Under the pieces are notes generated by a model. It saw only the letters and a program-made list of their open reading frames with translations. It was not told the DNA's origin and did no database searches. Position numbers and translations under genes: made by a program. DNA of 64,000 nucleotides from Campylorhamphus procurvoides (Eukaryota > Chordata > Aves > Passeriformes > Dendrocolaptidae), in the NCBI GenBank assembly GCA_013396655.1, contig WBMV01003161.1, positions 674,274-738,273 on the forward strand. Direction: 5' to 3'. Within the stretch, counting starts at the first letter, position 1; every line of letters starts with the position of its first letter. Positions 14,353-26,456 of this stretch are shown here, one piece after another.

Positions 14353-16574
14353 ATTAATTGCTCTCTGATGAATTTTACAACACCTCATTTCTAAGGGTTT
14401 CTCCTGAAGGTACACTGGAAAGGTCAACACCACGATCAAATGCTGCCCTGTTCAACATGCTTTGAAGATTATAATTATATCTAATTAGAAGGCTTTGCAA
14501 TTAGCACATATTTTAAGTTTTATTTTCTATGAATTAATAAGATCCTTTAGTATTTATTTACCCTGCCAAACAGGAATGCACATCACACCCAAGTGCTATT
14601 GTTAATAGACTGTTTAAGCTCACTGAGAACAACGAGATGTCACTGTTATTTGGTATTTTTCTCAGGCAAAGATCTTCTACCTGAAAGTTTACCCCCAGTG
14701 TCTGCAGCCTGACCAGGACTCTTGGAACAGAAAAAAGAATACAAATGAGCTGGTATTTAATGTCACGGATATTAGCAGTACTCTATGCCTTTGTGCAATT
14801 TTTTTCATGAAAAAATGCTAATGTGAGGAGAAACTACCAAAGTATCATGTACTCCATGGCGACCACTGTACACAGCCACTAAGCAGAGAGACATGAAACC
14901 AATGTACTTCTGAGTCTGCCAGAAGGCACATTTTTCTCATTCAGAAGGGTACAGATAACAGATTAGTATTCCAGGTATTGGTTGATTTTCAGCTCTTCTC
15001 GGAAAGCTACACATGCACTTGTACCCCAGAGAGCAATATAAGAGCAAGACTGTCAAACTTCATCTTTGCTGCAGACTAATTACAAAACCTAGGAGCCTAG
15101 TTTGCAAAACCGGGCTTCCTTTGCTGCCTATCCATGCTATTTTATGTATCTTAACAGCATGGGGGTTATTTTATTACAGTAACAGATACACTCCATTTCT
15201 GGGTCTCTTCGAAACAGCAAAACAGGACAGTGCCAGCAGCACCATCAGGATGAAAAGTTGGCAGTGTGCTAAGCTTTCCTCGAATTAATTATCTGGTGAA
15301 ATCACAACAACAATTAGTTTGTTGATTTGAAATTTACCCACAATACGAACATAAAAGGAAGAAAAGATTAACAAAGCAAAAAGCAGTAATGGTGAAACAG
15401 AGGTTTGGCTGTCATCTCTTGACACGGGCTCTCTCTCTGACACCCTCAAACACAAACACACCTTGCTGTGATTGAAAGCCCATTGCTCACAGGAAGATTT
15501 GATTGCTTTCCAAACACAAGAAGGAAGCATCATTCCTCAAAAACCTGTCTTACAGAGTATACCTGGGGCTTTCACATCACCATTCATTTAGGGTAGAAAC
15601 TCACGACATAGCCCACTCCATGGCAACTTCATATCAAACTTCATTTAGAGAATGGCTCTTCAGGAAGTTTGTCTGCTGCCCGAGTAAGCCCAAAACTGTC
15701 CCGAGAGCTAATGACTAGTTTAATGATCAGATTTTAATATTTCTGAGTTGCCACCACATCAACCTTTTCACTGGGTTGGATTCACATGTACCCTACACAG
15801 CTATCTGTATATCTGCTTGTACATCCCCAGGCATGTTCTGTGCTGATTTGCTCACTGTCTTGGATGCAGTAGGTCTTTGGAACACAAGGACCTACTTACA
15901 AATATAAATAACAATAAAAAACCTTTTATCCCTCAAGGCAAATTTTCTTTGAACCTACATACATTTAGTATATATGTGGCTTCCATATCTCAGCTTGAAG
16001 AATTACAAACTTATTACTGAGTGTTGAGAAAACTCTGCACATTTGTTTATATTCCTTACATGCCCATCCAAGGGAATGAAATCTCCTTTCGTGGGATCTA
16101 TCTTCCTCCATCAGTGATGTCAATATAACACTCTCACCATCAAGGGGAAGACGAGTCAGCTCTCCCATTAGAATTGTTTCATTAAATTCTTCCTTATTCT
16201 CCCAGAAAATTTAGGGAAAAGTGACATTTCATCCATCATTCAGCTGCAACCAACTGTGGCACAACTTCTAACTGACCTTGATATCTGAGAATGTCACAAG
16301 ATGGCAAATTATCAAGAGGACATCTAAGTCAGCCAGGTTAAGAGAAGTCGAACAGTGAATTGCAAGAAGGGCAACAGATCCAACTGTATGTAAATTAGGA
16401 ATTGTATTTAAGCCAACATATTGCATTATGCATGAAAAGGTGAGTAATAGCAAACAGTTTAAGAAATCTGTCTACAATTAATGAATCCTAAATAGCTTTA
16501 TTAATGTAGGTCAAATTCCATCTTCTTGTGGGAATTTGACATTTACTAATATGCTCCTGTATGAATTATTCAAA

Positions 16575-16597
16575 GAATATATATTTTATATATATAC
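16575..16597. repeat. AT dinucleotide-rich tract
   Basis: Consecutive TA-type dinucleotides broken by a TTTT spacer (AATATATATTTTATATATATAC). Self-complementary. Confidence 0.8.
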
Positions 16598-18935
16598 AAA
16601 ATTGTATTGAGTATGCTCTTCACAAAGGCCGCATTACACTTGCATTACAACATCTATGGGGACTACTTAATTTCTAATCCAGTAATCATCAATTAAATAA
16701 TATTTAAATCATATCCTAATATATCTAAATCCAAATGTCATGTAGAATTCTGCAAAATATTGTTTTATTTGTAGCCTGTAGCAGAATGTCATCACCCATG
16801 ACAGAGCAGGTATTCAAAATCTCTCTTTTGTTCTTGCAAAGTATAAACATAGTATCAATTCCCATTGTGAAGGAAAACTGTGATTAGTAATTAAATTACC
16901 GTGCATTAAACTTACTTAACTTAAGTTCACCAGCTGGGAAAATTCTATGCCTCTGGGCTTAGCAATAACTCCTAATCTTGCTGTTGCCTGTACCTATTTT
17001 TTTAAGTTGTATTATAATTTTCATTATTGGAATTTCATTAAAAATGGTAATGTCACTACTCCTGCTAATGCTTAAAACCAACACCATAATCCTGAATTTT
17101 AATTAGTAATTATAATTAATCATTATCCGTTAATGAAATGTTTAGTTGCTAATTGTCTTTGAGCACCCCAGTCCCTAGGCTTATATGCATTTCACAACAT
17201 TTAATTTCTCACAGTTTCTGTTTAAGTGGAACCATCAGCCTCGTTCACTTTTAACACTTTCATGCAGAGCAATACTTTGGGTCTTCTCTCCACTTCTTAC
17301 ACAGTTCAAATGGATGGCTTCATGTCCTGATTAGTGTTTCATTAACAGAGAGACAAATGCCTCCGGTCTGCTGCACACAACTCAGAGATACCTGGGAGGT
17401 AAAATTAGTTCATTCAGGGCTCCTTCCACTCACTTTGCTGTAACTGTAGCTGTAGATCTTAATTTTGCACCATCTCGCCATCAAACAGGTCTGGGTTCAT
17501 GCACCTGACAGTGGGCAGCAGAAGGAATGGCTCAGGTGAGCCCCTGTGCTGCCTGCAGAGGGACAGCGAGTGCCGAGGGTCCCGCGGGGACCACTGTGCC
17601 AGCTGTGCCCCCGACTGCGGCAGCCGGGCTGGATGGAATGGGGAGGGGGCTCTTGGGCCAGTCTGGTCAGATGCAGAGCCATGCAGGCACACTGAGGGTG
17701 GGATCTGCTTTGAGAAAACCTGGCTCAATCCTAGAATGACTGTGAGGAGAAATGTGCCAGTGTGACAGCTGGGATCCACACACCATGAATTTGGGGAGAT
17801 GGAATGCAATGTGCAAAAGTTTGAAATATGTGACTTATTGAACTATTCTTATAAAAAGCCTACAAGTTCTGTCTTGGGATTAATTAAAAACAGACACTGG
17901 CTAGCTAATGGCTGGGATAACAAACTGCCTTTTGATGTTGTCAGGGCATTGGAGGGTACGAGAAGCAAACAATTCAAATGAAATTACTTCATTTGTGTGC
18001 TTTAAGAAAAGTAACCACTCACTGGCTGAACTGAATTTTGGCAAAACCACGGGGGAATGGCTTGAACCACAAGTCCCTCTAGCCCAGCACTTGTCTTTGT
18101 CAATGAGTGGTCGTGGGTTCCTAGGAAAGCATTAAAGAACAGGCTGAGCATATGTTGGTATTTCCTCAAACTCTTCTCCCACTCTGTATTTCCTGCATCA
18201 GGTTGCTTTTATAAGTTACTCATGGAAATCTAAAAACAGTTAATAGTTATTATATGTATACTACAGACATGAATATTATGGATTAGACATGGTCCTAAAT
18301 ACAACAAAAGAAAGCCTTAGAGATGATTGCGAGTCACGGTGATAATTGTTTTTTGAAGCTCTGGGGCTGTAGGACAACTGGCTCCCTGACGAACAGATAT
18401 ATCACTGCTAACACTAATATATTAACCTTTAATTTATAAATGGAACTCCGTATGGAGTGTAGCCAATTTGATCTGCAAAAGGGGCTGTGAATCTTACAAG
18501 GAATGACTGATACTCTGTGTCACCAATTCCTGAGTAAAAGTTCACAGGTTACTGACAGCCTGTTCAGCCCTTGCTGGAAACCTTACCCAGTCCACAGAGA
18601 CAAAATGCCCTTTGGGTATTTTAAATTTAATGCTCCTTGATAAGCCTGCATGCTATCCCTAAGAAATTAAGAGGACTGACAAATGGATGCTGGAAAGCCA
18701 GAGTTCTGGGTTTATGCTGGCTTTATCGTTATGCCAAGCCAACATTCAAATCCAACACTTTAGAAATTCAAAATAAGAATTAACCTGAATACTGTGAAAA
18801 TCTGCTATTTTCATTTCTGCACAGATCTTACTCCAAGAGAAGAAATACCTTGCATGTTTAAACCTATGTACTTTATGACAAGACAATAGGATCCCTTTAA
18901 GTTAAACAGGTTAACTGTCTACTTTGCTTGCAAGT

Positions 18936-18958
18936 ACACACACACACACACACGCACA
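18936..18958 (+). repeat. (CA)n microsatellite
   Basis: An uninterrupted AC/CA dinucleotide run broken once by a G near its end (cacgcaca). Confidence 0.92.
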
Positions 18959-21900
18959 GCATTCTGGGTCAGGGGGGATAGTTCTGTAAATTATTTTCTC
19001 CTTATTTTACACTGACTATTCTTTAATATGTTTAATCATATGCAGTCTGTCACAACAAAGTAAAAAGGATATATTTTCTCCTTTTCAGACCATGATTCTA
19101 GATATTTGATGTCTACCCATGAGAGGGTCAGCAAAAGTGTCTAGAAATATGGTTGGATTAAGGGCTGGATTTTTAAAGAGGTTCATTGTGCTCAGGGAGG
19201 CATCTCCCTCAGTGGGTCTTCAGTTCCATTGGCACAAGTTGAAGTTGGAGTATTTATCTTAGGGCTGAAGGTTTAGAACACAAATCTCAGCCCCGATGCA
19301 CCCTGGGACAAGAACTGTATGAAATACAGTAACATCAACTAGACTTCCTAGTGGTTCACCATCTGGAAATTATCTAATTATTAAATAGGAGACAGAAGAC
19401 ATGAAGGAAGTTGACTGGCTGTAAGGTGTGGTCTCCCCCCAGGAGTATCTGACAACACACACATCCAAACCCATGATATTAGCAGACAAGGGCATTTACT
19501 TGAGATTTACACCATATTTTCTTAGTTGCACAGAAAATAAACATGCAGAAAGCCAAGAGCCTGTTTCTGTGTTCTGGGGGCTAGAGGATGATAGAAGAAC
19601 ACTTCTACTTGCTGCACCTCTAAGAGCAACTGGGAAGCTGAGCTCTGTACAATGTTATGTTACTAATGTAGTACTTGATTCAGTGAGAGAAATTCTTAAA
19701 AGATCATTTTGAAGCAGATGGGGGATCAATAGTTTCCTGTACAGTCTGTACTCTCTATAGACCAAATAGTATTCATACATCTGAAGTTTAGCAGATGGTG
19801 TTTTTGCATTAATTTTCTAAACTACCAACTGTAGGATACTCTGTTTTCAGAAAACCGGTTGCCTTAAGGCTTGAATTTTTTAAAGTATTTCAAATGTTTT
19901 CATGTGTTGTAAGCACACCTCTTTCTCAGGTTCTCTCTCCCGAAGGTGCCGTTCTGATTTTGGACCTCAAAAACACAAACTGGCAGCAGGCTCAGACGTG
20001 CAGGCTCACAGTGTCAGTACCAGGAGGTGGAACACGGTGGCAGCGTTTCACTGCAGGGCGTTTGCTCCACTCTGCCAGGCCACAGAGCCATCCGCTCTGC
20101 CATCACATTCCTTTGCTGCTTACAAGGATGGAAACCAAATTGGTGGGTGGGAAGTACAATAAAACCCACAAGATGCCAAGGACCATTTGCTTCTGTTTCA
20201 AATCAGTCTCCAAAGCCCACTCCACACTTGGAGCACCTGTTTTCATCTATCTGCATCTCCTTTCTGATTAAATTATTTACGTAAACACAAGAAAAGTTGA
20301 GGAATCATGAGAAGGTGTGGTGTGAATATTTTAAAGAGATTGGATTCTTTTATTTTGGCCAGCTATCACCAGCAACACTTTTGAAAATTTCATTGTAGCT
20401 GTATATCTATAAGCCAGGGCATAAAAAATTGCATGAAGGTCACTGTGCCATGGATTTTGAGCTCCTAAAGAACCCCTGCCCCCCAAAAACTGAGATGCCT
20501 TTGATCCACACCAAAGGGGGAGAAAAAGAAAACTTCAAAGAAGAATAAAAATCCTCCTACTTTGCACCTGCTTTAACTGCACCCAGTGTGTATTATTTAT
20601 CATCCTCACCTCACTTCTGCATTTCTCTAAGCATGCTGAAGTCATTCAATTTAGCTTTCCACTTTGGTCAGCCTGCCAGGAAGGAGTAATCTCGCCTTCA
20701 CCTTCCCCAGCCCTCCTCTGAACGCAAATATAGTGTGACTGCTAATTTGTTGATTTATATAAGGCTTAATCCACTAGAGTCATAAAATATTAAAGGGATC
20801 TTTCTTCAGTAAATTTACAGCTAAATAAAATTGTAGCTCTGAAGACTTGCTAGAAACTAGAGTGACATTTTATTTGCTTGAAATCCATTTTCTGATTCAG
20901 TGAGGTGGACTGACATGGGCAGCTTGCTTATTTAAACCGCAGCGTATGCAGTGTGCTTGGGTGGAGTCTTTCCGAGAGAGAAAATGTGCTTCCTTATTTC
21001 ACAAACTAATGCAGCTACTGCCTTCATCTCATCTTTACTGCTGCTACTAAATAATTGCAATGAGAGAGACCTGACTTCCGATACAATTGATACAAAGTAA
21101 TTAAAGGAAGACCCCGAATTAGTGGAAGATGGACACTTGGCTGCTTTGGCTGAGAAGAGATACCCAACCACCCCGGACAACCTTGAAGAAAGATCTCTCC
21201 CTCCTCCTCCCAATGAACAGAAAGTGGGGTTGGTATCCATTTCTACTGCAAAGTGAAGACAATGGTGTAAACACCCAAAAACTAGATAAAGGTAATTAAG
21301 CTTCCTACAGCACACCTCCAAATGCTGTTTCTATCAGTGAATAATTTTGCAACCACCAACAGTCTGGGCAGCACATCATGAAATAAAACCCCAATTTTTA
21401 CCCCCTGTATATTTCAGACTGGAGGGATGTCAGACAAGGCATAGGGAAAATAATTTTCTTTTATAACCATAAATTTAATTCCAAGTGTGATCCTGTCTAT
21501 TTTTTTCCCCATGCTTTTAGGTTATTCCATTTTGCTTTCCTGAGCGTGTTACAGAGGGTCAAACAGAGCATTTTCAGCTGTGAACACCTAGTGCTGGATT
21601 TCTATTACACGGGGTTATACACAGCCTCTGTTTAAAGATAAGGAAAATAAATATAGGGTTACTTTTTGGTGTTGTTGTTGTTTTTTGTATTAGCAAGAGA
21701 GGGTGGGGAAATGACCTATAGATTTTAACCTCCCAATAACCAGTTGGACCATAGGATGTCACCTGAGACCTCCAGAAATTCCCCTATAGAAGTGCCCTGC
21801 ACAGTTTTTGCAATTTTTCTACCAGAAATATTTGCTTAGACACCTGGTGTGAGTTCTTTAAGGCAACACAAGTTCTGGGTAATCAGCATTTATGAACATT

Positions 21901-22983
21901 CAATGACTTACCTAAATGCCTAAAAATAAGATTAAAGAATGAATCAAGTACCTGTATTATATTTGTTGCAACAGATTATCCAAGTGTGTCAGAAAAATAT
22001 TAGAGAGTGAGCATTAAAATACGTGGTTTATCAATGGGAAAACTAACAACTTACATTGTTAAAGAATTTATTGAACAGTCTACTTTTTAAAATTATTGTT
22101 TTCAAAAAAATGTGCTATTTGTATTAGAATAAAATCTTTTTATAACAGGCATGTTCTCATTTGAAATCAGAATTGATCCTCAGCATGTCTTGGAGGCCCT
22201 TATTGACAAAATTAAAAAATAATATTAAAGCTCTTAAATCTCTGTGTGTGGTAGCATGGCTTTGCTGATTTTCAGCTTATAAAGCAGAATATGCAGCCCT
22301 TGAAGAAGGCCAATTAACAACCAATCCCAAAAAGCCTGTATTTTCTATGCAATTTTCAGAATCTGTCAGTTTCTGAGTCCCCAAACTTAGCAGTATTGCA
22401 GCAGATCTATTCAAAGAAAGTCTGCTCTAGATAACGTCTTTGATGTAACAATACCAAACCACAAAACAACGAGAAAAAAAAAGGTCTACTTTGTCTGAGG
22501 TTTTTTAAAAAGGGATTAAAAAATTACCATCTTTAGCTGCTCCTCTTATAGCAAGCCAGCATCAGAAGGAATAATCTCCCTTGCCTCTTCATCACAGAAA
22601 CAAGAGTGTTTCCTGAAGGATATAACGCTGTGGGTATAATCTGATTTACAGATGAGATCACTCAAAACTTTACTGTAAGCTTTCAAAACTTGCCGTGGGA
22701 GTGGATAGAGTGCATTGCCACCCTTCTGCAGGCACAGAGAGCCTGGCACTGCCCCTGCACAGCCCAACTTCAGCACTCCCAGGAGTTCCCCAGCCGTGGG
22801 TGCCACGGCCCCACTGCCCACATGCTCGGCCGCACTGCTGGGACACTCTGACACTTCCCAAAATGTGGGGCACTAGGAAATATTGAAGCACTCACTCATC
22901 TCTGAGGCAGAATTGGCATTATCTAATGAAAATCTACATCACTTCATACTCTGTATTTTTTTTTTAATATTTATTTCACTACT

Positions 22984-23352
22984 GACCTTAGAGATCATCC
23001 AGTTCCAACTCCCCTTAGCATGAGCAGGGGCACCTTCCACTAGATGAGGTTGCTCACAGCCCCATCCAACCTGGCCTTGAACAATTCCAGGGATGGGACA
23101 CTCACAGCTTCTCTGGTCAACTTGTTCCAGTACCTTACTACCCTCACAACAAAGAATTTCTTCCTTAATCTAATCTAATCTAATCCTACCTTCTTTATAT
23201 CATTACCCCCTGTCCTATCATTCCATGCCCTTGTAAAGTCTCCAGCTCTCCTGTACCTCCTTTAGGTACTGAAAGGCTGCTGTAAAGTCTCCTTGAAGCC
23301 TTTCCTTCTTCAGGCTGCACAGCCCCAATTCTCTCTACCAGATATCTGTGGT
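22984..23352 (-). mobile_element. CR1 LINE 3' fragment
   Basis: The plus strand reads as the reverse complement of a CR1 3' end: 'gagatcatccagttccaac', then 'ggcaccttccactaga', 'ccatccaacctggccttgaa', 'gaatttcttcctt', 'tcctatcattccatgccctt' and 'caggctgcacagccccaa', in the order expected from the CR1 consensus. The element is therefore in minus orientation, the same as FHIT. It is the usual 5'-truncated, non-autonomous copy; no reverse transcriptase or endonuclease domain remains. The terminal octamer repeat of CR1 is not visible at the 22984 side, so the extreme 3' end is lost or decayed. It contains a (TAATC)4 expansion at 23166-23185. The outer boundary near 23352 is approximate. Confidence 0.93.
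23166..23185. repeat. (TAATC)4 microsatellite inside CR1
   Basis: Four exact tandem copies of TAATC lie where the CR1 consensus has a short 'taatctaa'-type stretch. This indicates slippage expansion within the retroposon after insertion. Confidence 0.9.
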
Positions 23353-26300
23353 CTATAAAAATGTTTACAAATTGCATTTAAAGTTCCTTGCTTCCTTCTG
23401 TCTTGAGAATTTTCTGTTCCACTCCTGTACTCTGATGCTTCTGAACCCATTGCATGGGAAGCAGAGTGTCAGCTGGCAAGTCAGCTGCAACACTTCTTAA
23501 AACCCTACTACATTTTCTACTGGTTTAAAAATCCACTGTTTAGCAGTCATCCTTCTGCAGGTCTTCATGCACTGCCCTTCATACAAGGTTCAGTTATGAC
23601 CATTTACTTCCCTCTCAGACCTTCCCTCTTTCCATAACAAATGTTCCTATAATCTCTTTTACATCATTCTTCTAAGCCTGCACAGGAACTTGTCATAAAG
23701 TCTGCAAACCTTATCAAGGCATTAGGCAAAGCTTGGAATTCAGCTGCTGGCTAAACTCTCCCTTTTTGAGTCAAAAGCCCTGGGCCAGTGAACATCTGCT
23801 CTGGCCTTGAACCACTGCAGCCTGCTGCAACTCTGAGGAATCCCAATTCCACCCTTACATGACCCCATACTACTCCCAAATTTAATTCTTTCACTATCCC
23901 TAAACTCATCTTCATTTAACAAAGTGCGTGGGAGACTCCAGCCATAGGTCTAGTCAAAAGGGATGCTACCTTGTTATCTGAGACATTTCAGCCATCTACA
24001 TGGCTCTGCCACGTGGCAATGAACTTGCCAATACATATTTTACAATCCAGTTTTCAGCTGCTGAGGATCCTGAAACTCTTGGAAAATTTCAGGAATTCAG
24101 TTGCAAATTGACATGTCCTCCAAGCACTGTTTCTGCTATCAGTACTTTCACTGGGCTTTTCACTCAAACAGTGATTTATTTTTTCTCTCAAAGCCTTCCT
24201 TTCCTACTCCTGGAGTCACAGCTTGGTCTGACACCACTTCTATCATGTTGCCCATCACCTATTTACAAACCATATCGCAGCAGAGATGGCTGGAACATCC
24301 TGCATTTGAGTGTTCTTGCAATGGGATTTCAGGGAAAAACTTGATTTATATGTTACAGATTTTACACCTTCAGCTCTGTTTTGCCATTGCCCTCATACAT
24401 TTAATATTCATTCCCTTCACACTTATCCTTGCAGTTGTTGAGTTTATAAATCCTAATCTGTCTCTCTGGGACGGTGAGGTTGTATTTCGCCTTGTGTGAT
24501 TCTCTGGCTCTCTCGAGATTTGTACCATTTATTAACTGTTCACAGAAATGTGAGATTGAAGAAAAGCTTTAATGCAGGACCAAGGATTAATCATAGTTAT
24601 CAAAGCTCCTTTTTAAAATGGATAGCAACAAAGCATATACACCCAGACTGCACTTAAAATTGAAACTGCATTATGAAATTACTTTTTCCATTTATACATA
24701 AATTATGCATCTAAATAGAAGTGTTAATAATTTAAGTTATTAAGTTGCTCAGCTAACATGAGATCTTAATTAGTCTTTAGTATATCTGTAAAGTAAAAAT
24801 ACACTGATTAGAACATGTAAATTTATTATTTGCTTTTTCAGCTCTTAGTCTAAAGTGAAAATTTGGGGGTTTATTTTTTTGGGGAGTTTAGGTATCCCAA
24901 GCACCATATATACTTGATATTTTGTTGTTATTTTGTCTTACAGAACACAAACAGGAAGGAAGGAAAATAAATATTGAAACAAATTCAGAATTTTACCAGT
25001 AAGAGGTTTTGGACATGCTTGGGACTTTCACTGTGAAACACACCCTGAGTGAATGAAGAAAATATTTACTGTCATGGAACCACCAGCAAGGAAATAGTCT
25101 GGGGCAAAATATCACAGCTGAACCAGAAGAAAGACCCCAGGTTCAACAACCCTGGAGAAATAATGATGGTGGGAAAAAAAGTACTGATCTAAAAATTGGG
25201 ATAGTGTTTTGAAAGTTATGTCCTTTGCCTTCCCAAACACAGTTAACCCAAAGAGTCACACATTCCTTCTTTGCTTCCTGACCAACAAGAGATGCCACCT
25301 TTAGTGGATCTCTTTTATTTACATACCACATATTTCTAACTGGTCTTCATTCAGCTTTGAGTTTTATTTTAAGGTAGAGAGGGCATTGATTTAAACACAA
25401 ATATGATATAAATCCTTTGAAAGAACCACAGGCATGGTTTAATAATAAAAAAGGCCTGCTCTTCTTATGGTGAGAAAGTTGAACATGGGGCTAATATGTC
25501 TGAACTCTTTGGTACCTGTGTCACTGCAGTGCCACACCTCAGCACCTCCAGCCACATACCCTGCAGAATGGCCATCAGGCATCCAAAGGGACCAGTGAGG
25601 TCTGGAGACACCAGAAAATGATGAAGCACCTCAACAGTGCCATGGATGGGCACAACTGGTGTCCTGCCATCCTCTGAAAGACCACAAGCTGCTGGGAATG
25701 AACCCTCTGGGCTGTGACAATGGTGAGGTTGAATGTCTCTAATGTTAATGGCTCAGTGAGATGAGGCACTTGAGCCTGATCCTGTGTCCCTGCAGACACA
25801 GCACAGTCCTGGATTCATTTGCCTTTTCGTGTTTGCCCAGCTGGACCAGGTCCTTTCTGCTCCCCTTCCAGGTAGGAATGTGGCTCTGGGAGTCTCGAGT
25901 CCACTTTCTGTTTTCCTCTTTGCAGTCAGTCCTGCAGGTTTTGCCCTTGAAAGAAGCTTCTCTCACAGCATCCAGAAACACATGAAGGTTTTTTTTCACT
26001 TTGTACATCTAAGGCATTTCCGTGGACTTGTGAGTTGTGTTCTTCAGCACAAAGTCCTTCTCAGTGAACTGTGAGAGCCTCTGTCGCCCAGGCCTGTTCC
26101 ACCCACTACTGGTACTGCTGCATGTTCAGAGATTAATTTTTCATCCTCTGCTTTCAGACCTTTTTTTCCCCGCAGTTTTGAAAAGACATGACTATGGAAG
26201 GTTTCCAGATACTGCTCTGTCAGTTTAAAAGTGTATTTCGTCTCTTTAGTGTCTGATTTTCTCCTCAAGATGTAAAAATTATACAAACACTCCCTCCCTC

Positions 26301-26438
26301 ACCCCAATAACCAACTGAGTTCCTCTGTTGAAGAATATGTATGTGTACACACAGAAATATATCTGTGAGGAAATGAGCTGCACTCCTAGTGTGTGAGGGT
26401 GAAGTTTCCTAAATTCTCTTTGACAGAAGTCCAGCTTC

Positions 26439-26456
26439 GGGGGGGGGGGGGGGGGG
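26439..26456 (+). repeat. Homopolymer run of 18 G
   Basis: Eighteen consecutive G on the plus strand, flanked by 'cagcttc' and 'aagcaa'. Runs this long are rare in AT-rich intron, are prone to length errors in sequencing, and can form four-stranded DNA. Confidence 0.92.

Larger units (their letters stand above)
1..22983. other. Intronic stretch without gene
   Basis: Unique AT-rich sequence. Contents seen: AT tracts (3593, 16575), an A-rich tract (7386), a (CA)n (18936), short perfect inverted repeats at 11105-11132 and 11233-11250, a CpG-bearing patch near 3055-3150 and another near 17560-17640, and the C/EBP-like site at 14345. Open frames here are short, have no recognisable family similarity, and occur on both strands in all frames, as expected by chance. 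No tRNA, rRNA or retroposon body was recognised, although old mutated elements could be missed by eye. Confidence 0.7.

Noticed and set aside
18105..18125. 'gtcgtgggttcctagg' as a tRNA T-arm
   Set aside because: No acceptor stem, D-arm or anticodon arm can be built around it.
20932..21321. Minus-strand frame with a DEMKAVAAL stretch, considered as the FHIT terminal coding exon
   Set aside because: The resemblance to the alanine-rich FHIT C-terminus is limited to a few residues. The preceding LQKHD/ASWRS-type segment and the YFQ-like end followed by a stop are absent.
23195..23377. Minus-strand frame containing ERIGAVQPEE
   Set aside because: This is a reading of the CR1 3' tail, not a host gene.
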